Origin: Polaribacter tangerinus
GTDB taxonomy: Bacteria; Bacteroidota; Bacteroidia; Flavobacteriales; Flavobacteriaceae
DNA: 64,000 bases
Direction of reading: 5' to 3'
Assembly: GCF_038024095.1 (NCBI RefSeq)
Contig: NZ_CP150668.1
Location: 1,984,001 to 2,048,000 of the forward strand
The position numbers and the translations under genes are program-made. How positions within the stretch are numbered: position 1 is the first letter of the stretch; the number at the start of each line of letters is the position of its first letter. Of the stretch, positions 30,026-38,661 are shown one piece after another. The notes below the pieces were generated by a model. The model made no database searches. It saw nothing but the letters and a program-made list of their open reading frames with translations, and was not told the origin of the DNA.

Positions 30026-30035
30026 CTAAAAATAG

Positions 30036-30980
30036 TTACAACGGAATTTTCATCCCCTCATAAGCAAATTGAAAACCCAACTTTTCGAGTGCCTTTTTCT
30101 CTTCCGAAACATTTTGTAGCGCAGGATTAGTATGGTTAAAATGAATAAATATTACTTTATTTTTTATGGTAAACGACTCATTTTTAAAAATGTTTATAGT
30201 TTCACTAATAAACGGATGTGGTATTTCTGCCATTGGTCTATTTACTTCACCTTCTTTAAAAAAGGTAGCGTCTAAAAAAGCATAATCTACTTTTTTAACC
30301 TCTTCTACAATATCTTTATTCCATTTTTGCCATTTATTAATATCGGGAATAAACAATATGGTTTTCTGTTTACTTTCAATTTTATAGCCTACAGTTTCTG
30401 AATATTCATCTCTGTGAGGTACTAAAAAAGGTGTTACTTTTAATGTGTTATTTACTTGAATCGTACTGTCTTTATTTATATCAATAAGCTCGATATTTCG
30501 GAGATTTATTAACTGATTCCAAGGGCCATTATTGCGTAAAAAAGTTTTCATCTTAGGCATTACATATACTTTTGTACCTTTTTGGCCTAATGCCTCTCTA
30601 CCAAAATACATTAAGCCACTGTAATGGCCAATGTGCGCGTGTGTTAAAAATATGCCATCTATTAAAGAAGAAGTTTTTAAATGGTTTTGAGATAAATTTG
30701 CCAACTGTGTAGTAATATCTGGTGTTGCTTCAAAAAGCCATTTTTGATTATTTTCTTTATCTACCAAACCCAAAGAAACTACTTTTTGCTTTCTAAATTT
30801 ACCTTGATAGTAGTTTAAACAACACTCTTTTTTACACCCAATATGAGGATATCCTGCATCTTGAGCAATACCTAAAACCGTTACATATTGCTGCATTTTA
30901 TTTTTTTGCTGAGTATTGTTTTTATCTGAGGTTTGGCAAGAGATAAGAAGTGCACAACCAATAATTTTAAGAATTCGCAT
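30036..30980 (-). CDS. PqqB-like metallo-beta-lactamase-fold lipoprotein
   Basis: 314 residues. The leader MRILKIIGCALLISC is a lipoprotein signal, unlike cytoplasmic PqqB, placing this protein in the envelope. The MBL metal motif is FLTHAHIGHYSG (HxHxxxH), with further ligands in VPHRDE and YAFLDATFF and HFNHTNP near the end. The early segment VLGIAQDAGYPHIGCKKECC has a PqqB-like Cys cluster. No other PQQ synthesis genes are present, so PQQ synthesis is not implied; a hydrolase of unknown substrate is the safer call. Confidence 0.8.
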   Translation of the reverse strand: MRILKIIGCALLISCQTSDKNNTQQKNKMQQYVTVLGIAQDAGYPHIGCKKECCLNYYQGKFRKQKVVSLGLVDKENNQKWLFEATPDITTQLANLSQNHLKTSSLIDGIFLTHAHIGHYSGLMYFGREALGQKGTKVYVMPKMKTFLRNNGPWNQLINLRNIELIDINKDSTIQVNNTLKVTPFLVPHRDEYSETVGYKIESKQKTILFIPDINKWQKWNKDIVEEVKKVDYAFLDATFFKEGEVNRPMAEIPHPFISETINIFKNESFTIKNKVIFIHFNHTNPALQNVSEEKKALEKLGFQFAYEGMKIPL

Positions 30981-31004
30981 TTTAATTTTTTCTATAAAGA
31001 TAAA

Positions 31005-31033
31005 AAAAGCATCAACTTTATGTTAATGCTTTT
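31005..31033 (-). terminator. Terminator of ilvE
   Basis: On the minus strand AAAAGCAT and ATGCTTTT form an 8-bp stem, extended by GTT/AAC across one mismatch, and are followed by a run of T. It lies 29 bp after the ilvE stop codon. Confidence 0.8.
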
Positions 31034-31061
31034 ATTTTTTTAATAAATATTTGAAGTAAAA

Positions 31062-32120
31062 CTATTTTACAACAACTCTCCAACCATGTTTGTCTGGAGC
31101 TTTATTTGTTTGTATGTCTGTAATAGCTTTTTTTAGAGTACTTGCGTAAGGTTGGCTTAATTCGGGTAATTCGTATTCTTTTTCTTGATATCCAAAACCA
31201 GCAATAGGTGAAATTACAGCTGCCGTTCCTGCTCCAAACATTTCTTTTAAACTACCAGATTGTGCTGCTGCAATTACCTCTGAAACAGTAATTTTTCTGA
31301 CTTCAACATCAATATCTAAATCTTTTGCAATTTGAATAATGCTTTTTCTAGTAATTCCATCTAATATTCTATCACTTACCGGACTTGTAATTAGTGTGTC
31401 ATTAATTCGAACAAATATATTCATGGCACCCGCTTCTTCTATGTATTCGTGCGTATTATCATCAGTCCAAATTACCTGATTAAAGCCTTTTTCTATAGCT
31501 AGCTGAGTTGGATAAAATTGAGCAGCATAATTACCACCAGCTTTAGCAAAACCAACACCACCATTAGCAGCACGCGCATATTTTTCTTCTATTAAAACTT
31601 TTACTTTTCCTGCAAAATAAGCTCCAGAGGGAGCTGTACAGATCATTAATTTATACTCATCTGCTGGTGAGGCATGAAATCCTTTTCCAGAGGCGAACAT
31701 AAAAGGTCTTATGTATAATGAACTTCCTTCGTTAGTAGGAATCCAATTAGCATCTACTTTTAGTAACTCTTTTAACCCGTTCATAAAGACATCTTCAGGA
31801 ATTTGAGGAATTACCAATCGTTCTGCAGATTTGTTTAAACGTTTACAGTTTTCTGTAGGTCTAAACAAAAGAATATTTTCGTCGGCATCTTTATAAGCTT
31901 TCATTCCTTCGAAAATAGATTGACCATAATGAAAAATTTTTGCTGAAGGATCTAACGAAATTGGTGCATACGGCTCTATAATTGGTGTTCCCCATTGACC
32001 ATTTTTGTAAGTGCAAGTAAGCATATGGTCTGAATATACACTTCCAAAAGGTAAATTATTAAAGTCTACACTGTCTATTCTAGACTTTTCTATATGTTTG
32101 ATTTCTATAGTAGAATTCAT
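31062..32120 (-). CDS. ilvE: Branched-chain amino acid aminotransferase
   Basis: 352 residues, class IV PLP fold. It transfers the amino group between glutamate and the keto acids of Ile, Leu and Val. Key regions: FHYGQSIFEGMKAYK, LYIRPFMFASG, VGFAKAGGNYAAQ (the Lys in AKAGGNY forms the Schiff base), EEAGAMNIFV and EMFGAGTAAVISPI. The length fits the longer IlvE subgroup common in Bacteroidota. The gene is divergent from the DUF4920 gene with a good -7 box on its side. Confidence 0.93.
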   Translation of the reverse strand: MNSTIEIKHIEKSRIDSVDFNNLPFGSVYSDHMLTCTYKNGQWGTPIIEPYAPISLDPSAKIFHYGQSIFEGMKAYKDADENILLFRPTENCKRLNKSAERLVIPQIPEDVFMNGLKELLKVDANWIPTNEGSSLYIRPFMFASGKGFHASPADEYKLMICTAPSGAYFAGKVKVLIEEKYARAANGGVGFAKAGGNYAAQFYPTQLAIEKGFNQVIWTDDNTHEYIEEAGAMNIFVRINDTLITSPVSDRILDGITRKSIIQIAKDLDIDVEVRKITVSEVIAAAQSGSLKEMFGAGTAAVISPIAGFGYQEKEYELPELSQPYASTLKKAITDIQTNKAPDKHGWRVVVK

Positions 32121-32144
32121 GTTTTAAATCGATTAATTTTAGTG

Positions 32145-32152
32145 CAAATGTA
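32145..32152 (-). promoter_or_regulatory. TAnnTTTG -7 box for ilvE
   Basis: TACATTTG on the minus strand ends 24 nt before the ilvE ATG. No clear -33 element. Confidence 0.5.
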
Positions 32153-32207
32153 CATAATTTATTTATCTGAAGTAATATAAAAATAAGGCAGATACTGTTA
32201 AAATCAT

Positions 32208-32215
32208 TACCTTTG
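32208..32215 (+). promoter_or_regulatory. TAnnTTTG -7 box for the DUF4920 operon
   Basis: TACCTTTG ends 24 nt before the ATG at 32240. Confidence 0.5.
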
Positions 32216-32239
32216 TAATAGATACTTAAAAATAATAAC

Positions 32240-32743
32240 ATGAAATCAATTTTAAAAATTTTTATGGTTGCACTATTAGTGTTAACTGCGTGTAAACAAG
32301 AAAAATCAGAAGTTAAAACTCAACAAACCAACACACAAGAGGCTTCTTATGCTTCTTTTGGAGACAAGATAACTGAAGATAATTTTTTAACTTCTAAGGA
32401 AATGTTGGCAAAATTTGAAAACCTACAAGTTGGTGATACGATTTCAGTAAAATTTGCCTCTAATATAAAAGAGGTGTGTTCTAAAAAGGGATGCTGGATG
32501 AAATTACCATTATCAGAAACAACTGAAACAATGGTTCGTTTTAAAGATTACGGCTTTTTTATGCCTTTAGATGCCAATGGCAAAGAGGTTATTGTAGAGG
32601 GTAAAGCTTTTGTTCAAATAACACCGGTAGAAGAATTAAAGCATTATGCACAAGATGCTGGTAAAAGTGAAGAAGAAATTGCACTAATTACAGCACCAAA
32701 AAGAGAATTTGCTTTTGAGGCAAATGGTGTTTTAATGAAGTAG
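32240..32743 (+). CDS. DUF4920 lipoprotein
   Basis: 167 residues. Lipoprotein signal with Cys18 (LVLTAC), then a Gln/Thr-rich linker. The core carries VKFASNIKEVCSKKGCWMKL and VRFKDYGFFMPLDANGKEVI, the DUF4920 hallmark with two Cys flanking Lys-Lys-Gly, and ends in FEANGVLMK. The family is small, envelope-located and of unknown function. It starts a run with the CxxCH lipoprotein (6 bp later) and mnmD, a gene order that I recall from other Flavobacteriia next to ilvE. Confidence 0.85.
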   Translation: MKSILKIFMVALLVLTACKQEKSEVKTQQTNTQEASYASFGDKITEDNFLTSKEMLAKFENLQVGDTISVKFASNIKEVCSKKGCWMKLPLSETTETMVRFKDYGFFMPLDANGKEVIVEGKAFVQITPVEELKHYAQDAGKSEEEIALITAPKREFAFEANGVLMK

Positions 32744-32749
32744 TTTACA

Positions 32750-33181
32750 ATGATAAAAAATACCCTAATATTCGTTTTTTCTTTTTTAATTTTAGCTTGC
32801 TCACCAAAAACTGAAACTAAAGAAACAGAACGTAAGAGTACTATTTACAAGCAGTCAGAAATGGCTGCTTTAATGTTACAAATGTATGCAGTTAACTTAG
32901 AAAATAAAGAGTTGATTTTAAAAGGTGAAAAACCTAAAGATTTTCCAAAAGAATTTTTAGCTATTCATACGGCAAATTTAACAGATTCAACAGATAGAAA
33001 CGCTACGTTTAATGCTTTTTCAGATATTTATTTAGCAAATTTGAAGGCTGTTTTTAATAGCTCAAAAGACTCGCTAATTTTGCAACACAATACAACTATA
33101 AATAGCTGTATTGCATGCCACAAAACCACTTGTATTGGTCCTATACCAAAGATTAAGAAACTATTAATTCCATCACCTTGA
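32750..33181 (+). CDS. Lipoprotein with single c-type heme motif
   Basis: 143 residues with a lipoprotein signal (FLILAC, Cys17). A single CxxCH (CIACH in SCIACHKTTC) lies near the C-terminus, with a further Cys just after it, and a mainly helical body with several Met (AALMLQMYAVN). This resembles cytochrome c'-like or small mono-heme proteins of the periplasm. Its stop overlaps the TTG start of mnmD by 4 bp (TTGA), so they are coupled. No oxidoreductase partner is adjacent. Confidence 0.7.
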   Translation: MIKNTLIFVFSFLILACSPKTETKETERKSTIYKQSEMAALMLQMYAVNLENKELILKGEKPKDFPKEFLAIHTANLTDSTDRNATFNAFSDIYLANLKAVFNSSKDSLILQHNTTINSCIACHKTTCIGPIPKIKKLLIPSP

Positions 33182-33837
33182 AACGAGAAATTTTAATAAC
33201 ATCCGACGGCTCATCTACCATACATTTGCCAGACTGGAATGAACAATATCATTCTAAAAATGGCTCTATTAATGAAACCTATCATGTATTTATAGAAAGC
33301 GGTTTAAAACAGTTAGCCAAAAATAAAGTTGCTATTTTAGAAATTGGTTTTGGTACGGGATTAAATTGTTTTATAACCTATTTAGAGGCTCAAAAAGAAA
33401 TAGATTATGTTGGGGTAGAAGCCTATCCAGTTACACCAGAAGAGGTTGAAAAAATGAATTTTATTGATGTTTTAAATGCTGGTGATAAAAAGGATGTTTT
33501 TGATAAAATGCATGCAACTACTTGGGAAGAAAAACACAAAATTTCCTCGAATTTCTCACTTACAAAAAGAAAGCAGTTTTTTGAAGATATAGAAGACATA
33601 AATAATTTTGATTTGATTTATTTTGATGCTTTTGGCGCGAGAGTTCAGCCTCAATTATGGACAGAAGATATCTTTGCAAAAATGTTTACCTCATTAAAAG
33701 AAAACGGAATTTTAGTTACCTATTCTGCCAAAGGTAGCGTAAGAAGAGCTATGCAGGCCGTAGGTTTTTTGGTAGAGCGATTACCTGGTCCTCCAGGAAA
33801 AAGAGAAATGCTAAGAGCAATAAAAAAAGCTACTTAA
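33178..33837 (+). CDS. mnmD: tRNA 5-aminomethyl-2-thiouridine methyltransferase
   Basis: 219 residues from a TTG start overlapping the upstream stop. SAM-binding motif I is AILEIGFGTGLNCFITYLEA, followed by YVGVEAYPVTPEEV and the DUF752 core DLIYFDAFGARVQPQLWTED, with TYSAKGSVRRAMQAVGF and the end VERLPGPPGKREMLRA. It is the stand-alone methyltransferase domain of MnmC, completing mnm5s2U34 at the wobble position. It lacks the FAD oxidase half, as in many bacteria that carry MnmD. Confidence 0.88.
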   Translation: MKREILITSDGSSTIHLPDWNEQYHSKNGSINETYHVFIESGLKQLAKNKVAILEIGFGTGLNCFITYLEAQKEIDYVGVEAYPVTPEEVEKMNFIDVLNAGDKKDVFDKMHATTWEEKHKISSNFSLTKRKQFFEDIEDINNFDLIYFDAFGARVQPQLWTEDIFAKMFTSLKENGILVTYSAKGSVRRAMQAVGFLVERLPGPPGKREMLRAIKKAT

Positions 33838-33872
33838 TAGTTTTATAAGTAAATAAATAATAAAGAGTAAAA

Positions 33873-34004
33873 ATGGAATTTAGAAGAAAATTTGGAAGCA
33901 GAAAAAGAATAAAACCCAAAAAAGGTCTCTTTTTGGTACTATTGTTGGCCATTGTAATAATTTTATGGTACAAGGCAGAAGCAATTATGAACGCACTGTT
34001 TTAA
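33873..34004 (+). CDS. 43-residue single-pass membrane protein
   Basis: ATG at 33873 to TAA at 34002-34004. The N-terminus is strongly basic (MEFRRKFGSRKRIKPKKG), followed by one hydrophobic helix (LFLVLLLAIVIILW) and a short tail. Positive-inside topology puts the N-terminus in the cytoplasm. It lies 35 bp after mnmD on the same strand and ends 2 bp before the stop of the convergent GT2 gene. The high share of basic residues plus a clean helix argues for a real gene, but function is unknown. Confidence 0.6.
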   Translation: MEFRRKFGSRKRIKPKKGLFLVLLLAIVIILWYKAEAIMNALF

Positions 34005-34006
34005 GG

Positions 34007-35149
34007 TTATTTTTTAAACTCTCTCCCTTTCCATTGGTAATTGCTAACCAAAGATTTTATTACAATAAACACATTAAAAAACGGATATGCTATTGTGCAT
34101 AAAAGATACCATTTTAAAAATGATTGTACATGCTTGTAAAAGCGTATTGTAGGTATTAATAATATTAAATCGATACACATTTTAGCTGCAATAATTCTTC
34201 CAAAATAAACCCTGTTTTCTGGTATAAAAAAAGCAATTACAATACTTAAATTTGTTAGAAATACAACGCTACCAATAATCTTGGCAGTTTTCGATTTTAA
34301 CTTACTTGTTTTTGAAGCCCATCGTACTCTTTGATGCATAAGCTTTGTAAAATTTTTAACAGGAAAAGTAGTAACCGTAGCCTCTAAAGTTTTAATAAAA
34401 TGAACGTTTTTTTTATCTTTTTCTATAAATTTTTCAAAAAGAAAAATGTCGTCTCCGCTTGCAATATTATCGTTTCCCTCAAAACCATTTAGAGCAATAA
34501 ATTCACTTTTTTTATAAGCTAAATTTGCCCCATTGCATAAAAAAGGTACTTTCAAACCAAAACCACCAATAGTGCTTCCTTTTAAGCTCATAAAATCTAA
34601 TAATTGAAATTGAGCTAAAAATGTATTTTCTGCAGCGTAATTTACAGGGCCAATCAACATTTTTGGATTGTTTTTTACAATAAAATTCTCAAAACTTTTT
34701 AACCATTTTTTGGGTACAAAGCAGTCTGCATCTGTAGTTACTATCCAAGTATTTTTTGCATGGTGGATAGCAGTGGAAATGGCATCCTTTTTTGGAGAAT
34801 TTGAGCGTCTTTTATTTTTAATTATCTGAGTATTTATTTCGTTACTTTTTAATAGTTGTTTTAAAATAGCAACGGAATCATCAGTAGAGTTATCATCAAC
34901 AAAAATATATTCTACCAACTCATTAGGGTAGGATATTTCTTTAAAAGATGAAACAAGGTTTGGTAGATTTTTAACTTCATTTCTAAATGGAATTATAACA
35001 GAAAATGATATTCCTTTAGTTTTTTTATGGTCAATTATACGTGTAGATGAGTCTAAATTATTTGATTCTTTTACGTTGAAAAAACCAATAGTTAACAACA
35101 CTATTAATATTCCATAACAAGTAAATAAAAAAATGAGAGATAAAATCAT
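34007..35149 (-). CDS. Family 2 glycosyltransferase, membrane-bound
   Basis: 380 residues. One N-terminal transmembrane helix (about 1-22), then a GT-A domain: FSVIIPFRNEVKNLP, FVDDNSTDDSV, TTDADCFVPKKW (the DxD), GDDIFLFEKF and the acceptor-site QRVRWASK. Two or three helices close the C-terminus (about 285-350). It transfers a sugar from a nucleotide donor to a lipid or glycan at the inner membrane. It overlaps the LPG-synthase-like gene by 4 bp (downstream of it), so both probably serve one lipid or envelope glycan step. Confidence 0.88.
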   Translation of the reverse strand: MILSLIFLFTCYGILIVLLTIGFFNVKESNNLDSSTRIIDHKKTKGISFSVIIPFRNEVKNLPNLVSSFKEISYPNELVEYIFVDDNSTDDSVAILKQLLKSNEINTQIIKNKRRSNSPKKDAISTAIHHAKNTWIVTTDADCFVPKKWLKSFENFIVKNNPKMLIGPVNYAAENTFLAQFQLLDFMSLKGSTIGGFGLKVPFLCNGANLAYKKSEFIALNGFEGNDNIASGDDIFLFEKFIEKDKKNVHFIKTLEATVTTFPVKNFTKLMHQRVRWASKTSKLKSKTAKIIGSVVFLTNLSIVIAFFIPENRVYFGRIIAAKMCIDLILLIPTIRFYKHVQSFLKWYLLCTIAYPFFNVFIVIKSLVSNYQWKGREFKK

Positions 35150-35997
35150 TTTACAAATTTAGGTTTAAATGTAAGTACAAAATAGCTACCCAAAATTGCA
35201 GGTATTGCAAAGTTTAAAAACCACATGATGGTAGCAATACTTAAAATGGAAACGGTATCTGTGGTTATTTTAGAGAACAATAAAACTGCTACAGCTCCTT
35301 TTACTACTACATCTAGTAATGTTAACATAGGAATAAATGAGCTAATCAAATACATAGTAAAAATAGTGCTAATGGCTGTAATATATGAAACATCAATGTT
35401 AAAAATAATAACCAATAAGTACCATTGATGAGAAAAAACAAGATATCTTAAAAAAGATAAAACACCTATTTTAACGTGCTTTTTTTTAGATATTTGAACT
35501 GCGTATTTTCGAAAAATGTTCTTTACAGACTCTTTGTATTTTAAAATTAAAACAATACAAATACTGCACATAATAACAACAAAAAACCAGTTTATGACAC
35601 TAGTAAAGTTAAATGTGATGATTTTTTTTCGAATATTTTTATCAAAAAAAAGCATTTTTGCACCATACTCTCCAATTCTATTAGGTGTAATAATACTGGT
35701 AGTAAGCGATGCTAAAGATTGAATGCTAGCGTTCTTATAGCTTATCATTTTGTAGTTAGAAACAAGTATTTGCCATTTTTTAATTTCAAGCAACCAATTG
35801 ATAATACTTAAAGATAATAATGGCAATAAATTATTTAAAGAAAATACTTTTAGTTCAATTACTGAAAAACGTAATTGATTGTTTACAATTAATTTTTGTG
35901 AAATAATATAACAACAACCAAATACAATGGTAAGTTTTATGAGCAACCAAAAGAAATGCCTAAATTTGTTTGTTTGTAAATATTTCATGATTTGCAA
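35146..35997 (-). CDS. Lysylphosphatidylglycerol synthase-like membrane protein (flippase domain)
   Basis: 283 residues with seven or eight hydrophobic helices. The sequence shows the UPF0104/LPG_synthase_TM pattern: LLEIKKWQILV early, then ITPNRIGEYGAKMLFF (the conserved PxRxGE region), and SSFIPMLTLLDVVVKGAVAV late. Free-standing versions are thought to flip lipids or lipid-linked sugars. The catalytic aminoacyl-transfer domain is absent. It starts a two-gene operon with the GT2 enzyme (4-bp overlap). Confidence 0.82.
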   Translation of the reverse strand: MQIMKYLQTNKFRHFFWLLIKLTIVFGCCYIISQKLIVNNQLRFSVIELKVFSLNNLLPLLSLSIINWLLEIKKWQILVSNYKMISYKNASIQSLASLTTSIITPNRIGEYGAKMLFFDKNIRKKIITFNFTSVINWFFVVIMCSICIVLILKYKESVKNIFRKYAVQISKKKHVKIGVLSFLRYLVFSHQWYLLVIIFNIDVSYITAISTIFTMYLISSFIPMLTLLDVVVKGAVAVLLFSKITTDTVSILSIATIMWFLNFAIPAILGSYFVLTFKPKFVK

Positions 35998-36052
35998 AGT
36001 AACAAATAATCATCAATAGTTATGGTGGCAAAATTCTAAAAGAATTGATGTT

Positions 36053-36604
36053 TTGGCAATAGAGAAAATTATTTTAGGGATAGATCCCGGAACTACTATT
36101 ATGGGCTTTGGAGTTATAAAAGTGGTTGGTAAAAAAATGGAGTTTATTCAAATGAATGAATTACTACTTACCAAATACGATGATCATTATTTAAAGTTGA
36201 AACTAATTTTTGAGAGAACAATAGAGTTAATAGATACTTATAACCCAGATGAAATAGCTATTGAAGCTCCTTTTTTTGGTAAAAATGTACAATCTATGTT
36301 AAAACTAGGAAGAGCGCAGGGTGTAGCTATGGCTGCAGGTTTGTCTCGAGAAATTCCAATTACAGAGTACTTACCCAAAAAAATAAAAATGGCTGTTACA
36401 GGAAACGGTAGCGCAAGTAAAGAGCAAGTAGCTATGATGTTAAAATCGCTTTTAAATTTAAAAACGTTACCAAAGAACTTAGATGCAACCGACGGTTTAG
36501 CAGCTGCTGTTTGTCATTTTTACAATTCAGGAAAAGTAATAGGTGGAAAAAACTACACCGGTTGGGCAAGTTTTGTAAAGCAAAACCCCAAAAAAGTTAC
36601 CTAA
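36053..36604 (+). CDS. ruvC: Holliday junction resolvase RuvC
   Basis: 183 residues from a TTG start ([20 protein letters not shown]). Catalytic acids are Asp11 in GIDPGT, Glu in AIEAPFF and the C-terminal pair in [14 protein letters not shown]. It cuts Holliday junctions with RuvAB in recombinational repair. Normal length. hemW follows after 24 bp on the same strand, a common Bacteroidota neighbour. Confidence 0.94.
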   Translation: MAIEKIILGIDPGTTIMGFGVIKVVGKKMEFIQMNELLLTKYDDHYLKLKLIFERTIELIDTYNPDEIAIEAPFFGKNVQSMLKLGRAQGVAMAAGLSREIPITEYLPKKIKMAVTGNGSASKEQVAMMLKSLLNLKTLPKNLDATDGLAAAVCHFYNSGKVIGGKNYTGWASFVKQNPKKVT

Positions 36605-36628
36605 TTTTAATAGAAAATAGCTGTTTTT

Positions 36629-37756
36629 ATGCCGGGAATTTATATTCATATTCCATTTTGTAAACAAGCATGTTTTTACTGCGACTTCCATTTTTCTACT
36701 TCTACAAAGAAAAAAGATGCAATGATACTTTCTCTTATTAAAGAGATGTCTTTGAGAAAACAAGAACTTTTAAAAGAAAAAGTAACCACTATTTATTTTG
36801 GCGGTGGAACTCCTTCTATTTTATCAACCTCAGAAATTAATAGCCTCATAGAGGCAGTTTATACAAATTTTGAGGTGGTAGAAGAGGTAGAAATTACGTT
36901 AGAGGCCAATCCGGATGATTTATCCGAAGAGAAAATTAAAGCACTTTCTAAGAGCAGAGTAAATAGGTTAAGTATTGGTATTCAATCTTTCGATGAGAAT
37001 GATTTACAGTTAATGAATCGTGCTCATAATGCTGGTGAAGCAAAAAAATCTTTGGAGTTGGCTACCCAATATTTCGAAAACATTTCTCTAGATTTAATAT
37101 ATGGAATTCCTGGAAGTACAACTGCTACATGGTTAGAAAATATTAATACTGCCTTACGTTTTAATGTTCCTCATATTTCTAGCTATGCGCTTGTTGTAGA
37201 ACCCAAAACAGCGCTCGAACATTTTATAGCAACTGGTAAAATTAAAACAGTAGAAGATGTAGTTGTTCAAAAGCAATTTTTACAACTCACAGAAATGTTA
37301 GAAGCAGCAGGTTACATACATTACGAATTGTCTAGTTTTAGCAAACCAGCTTTTTTTAGTAAAAATAATACAGCTTACTGGATGGGCAAATCTTACCTTG
37401 GTATTGGTCCTTCTGCCCATTCTTTTAATGGCAAAGAAAGAAGTTGGAACGTAAAAAATAATTCGAAGTACATAAAAGATATTGCCCAAAATATATTGCC
37501 ACTAGAAAAAGAAATTTTGTCTATAGAAGATAGGTATAATGAGTATGTTATGACAGGTTTACGAACTATGTGGGGTGTTTCGATTGATAAAATTAATTCG
37601 GATTATGGCTTAAAGTTTGCACAATATATTTTACAACGCTCACAAAAATATAGAGCTCAAAAGTTATTGTCTCTTCATAACAATACTCTTAAAACAACCA
37701 AAAAAGGTAGTTTTTTAGTAGACGGAATTATTACCGATTTTTTTATGGTTTCTTGA
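36629..37756 (+). CDS. hemW: Radical SAM heme chaperone HemW
   Basis: 375 residues. The [4Fe-4S] motif CKQACFYC (Cys11, Cys15, Cys18) follows the HIPF phrase. GGGTPS, EITLEANPDD, SIGIQSFDENDLQLMNRAHN and SLDLIYGIPG are all present, as is the C-terminal HemN_C region. HemW inserts or carries heme and lacks the extra Cys-rich start of true coproporphyrinogen dehydrogenase HemN. Follows ruvC in a probable operon. Confidence 0.92.
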   Translation: MPGIYIHIPFCKQACFYCDFHFSTSTKKKDAMILSLIKEMSLRKQELLKEKVTTIYFGGGTPSILSTSEINSLIEAVYTNFEVVEEVEITLEANPDDLSEEKIKALSKSRVNRLSIGIQSFDENDLQLMNRAHNAGEAKKSLELATQYFENISLDLIYGIPGSTTATWLENINTALRFNVPHISSYALVVEPKTALEHFIATGKIKTVEDVVVQKQFLQLTEMLEAAGYIHYELSSFSKPAFFSKNNTAYWMGKSYLGIGPSAHSFNGKERSWNVKNNSKYIKDIAQNILPLEKEILSIEDRYNEYVMTGLRTMWGVSIDKINSDYGLKFAQYILQRSQKYRAQKLLSLHNNTLKTTKKGSFLVDGIITDFFMVS

Positions 37757-37807
37757 TTTTTTAGTTGTATTCATTTTAATTTTCGATTATTTTTTATTTT
37801 AAAAACC

Positions 37808-37815
37808 TATATTTG
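37808..37815 (+). promoter_or_regulatory. TAnnTTTG -7 box for the cyclase-family gene
   Basis: TATATTTG ends 24 nt before the ATG at 37840. Confidence 0.5.
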
Positions 37816-37839
37816 AAAAACGTCAATTAGAAAGAATAA

Positions 37840-38589
37840 ATGAAGGCAATTATAGAATATAACTCAAGAAAAATTGAAATAAATGTATCGAAACCAATAG
37901 ATATTTCTATAGCAATAGATGTACAAAAACCAGCAATAAATGCTTGGTATATTGACGATCCAATAATTGTTCCTGAAAAATTTGAGAATAAAGAAGTGAC
38001 TGTAAAAAATGGTGCAGTGGTTAATTTTAACCGCATACATTTTAATCCGCATTCTCATATTACTCATACAGAATGTGTAGGTCATATAACAGAAAAAATA
38101 CATTCTGTAAACTCTAATTTAAAACATTATTTTTTTGTTGCCGAGGTGGTAACAGTTGCACCAGAAGAAAGAGGAGAAGACTTTGTTATATCTGCAAAAC
38201 AATTAAAAACAGCGTTGCGTAACAAAAAAAGAGATGCTATTGTAATTCGTACCATACCTAATTTACTAGAAAAAAAATCGATGCGATATTCCAATACAAA
38301 TCCGCCCTATTTACTAGAGGAAGCAGCTATCTACTTAAAAGAAAAAGGGATTAAACATTTGCTTATAGATGTGCCTTCGGTAGATAAAGAAAAAGATGAA
38401 GGCAAACTATTGGCTCATAACGCTTTTTGGAATACAAATGGTAACCTTCGTTTAGATGCAACTATTACAGAGTTTATTTATGTACCAAACACGGTAAAAG
38501 ACGGAGAATATCTGTTAAATTTAATGATTGCTCCTTTCGAAAATGATGCGACACCGAGTAAGCCAATTTTGTACAAAATATTAAAATAG
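37840..38589 (+). CDS. Cyclase family protein (kynurenine formamidase-like)
   Basis: 249 residues, no signal peptide. The fold is that of the cyclase/arylformamidase family: DISIAIDVQKP at the start, a metal region FNPHSHITHTECVGHI where the canonical HxGTHxDxPxH is altered, the strand DAIVIRTIPN, GIKHLLIDVPSVDKEKDEGK and the C-terminal NLMIAPFENDATPSKPI. Several His/Asp/Glu ligands remain, but GTH is replaced by THT, so metal geometry or substrate may differ from kynurenine formamidase. This divergent group is usual in Bacteroidota; its substrate is unknown. Confidence 0.78.
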   Translation: MKAIIEYNSRKIEINVSKPIDISIAIDVQKPAINAWYIDDPIIVPEKFENKEVTVKNGAVVNFNRIHFNPHSHITHTECVGHITEKIHSVNSNLKHYFFVAEVVTVAPEERGEDFVISAKQLKTALRNKKRDAIVIRTIPNLLEKKSMRYSNTNPPYLLEEAAIYLKEKGIKHLLIDVPSVDKEKDEGKLLAHNAFWNTNGNLRLDATITEFIYVPNTVKDGEYLLNLMIAPFENDATPSKPILYKILK

Positions 38590-38661
38590 ACATCCTAAAA
38601 AAAGGTTTTTTTTACAATAAAAGTAAATTTAAATAGTGTAAGAACACTCTGCAATTACAAT

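Noticed and set aside
30036..30980. Evidence for PQQ biosynthesis
   Set aside because: Only a PqqB-like fold is seen; it has a lipoprotein signal, and no pqqA/C/D/E genes are in view.
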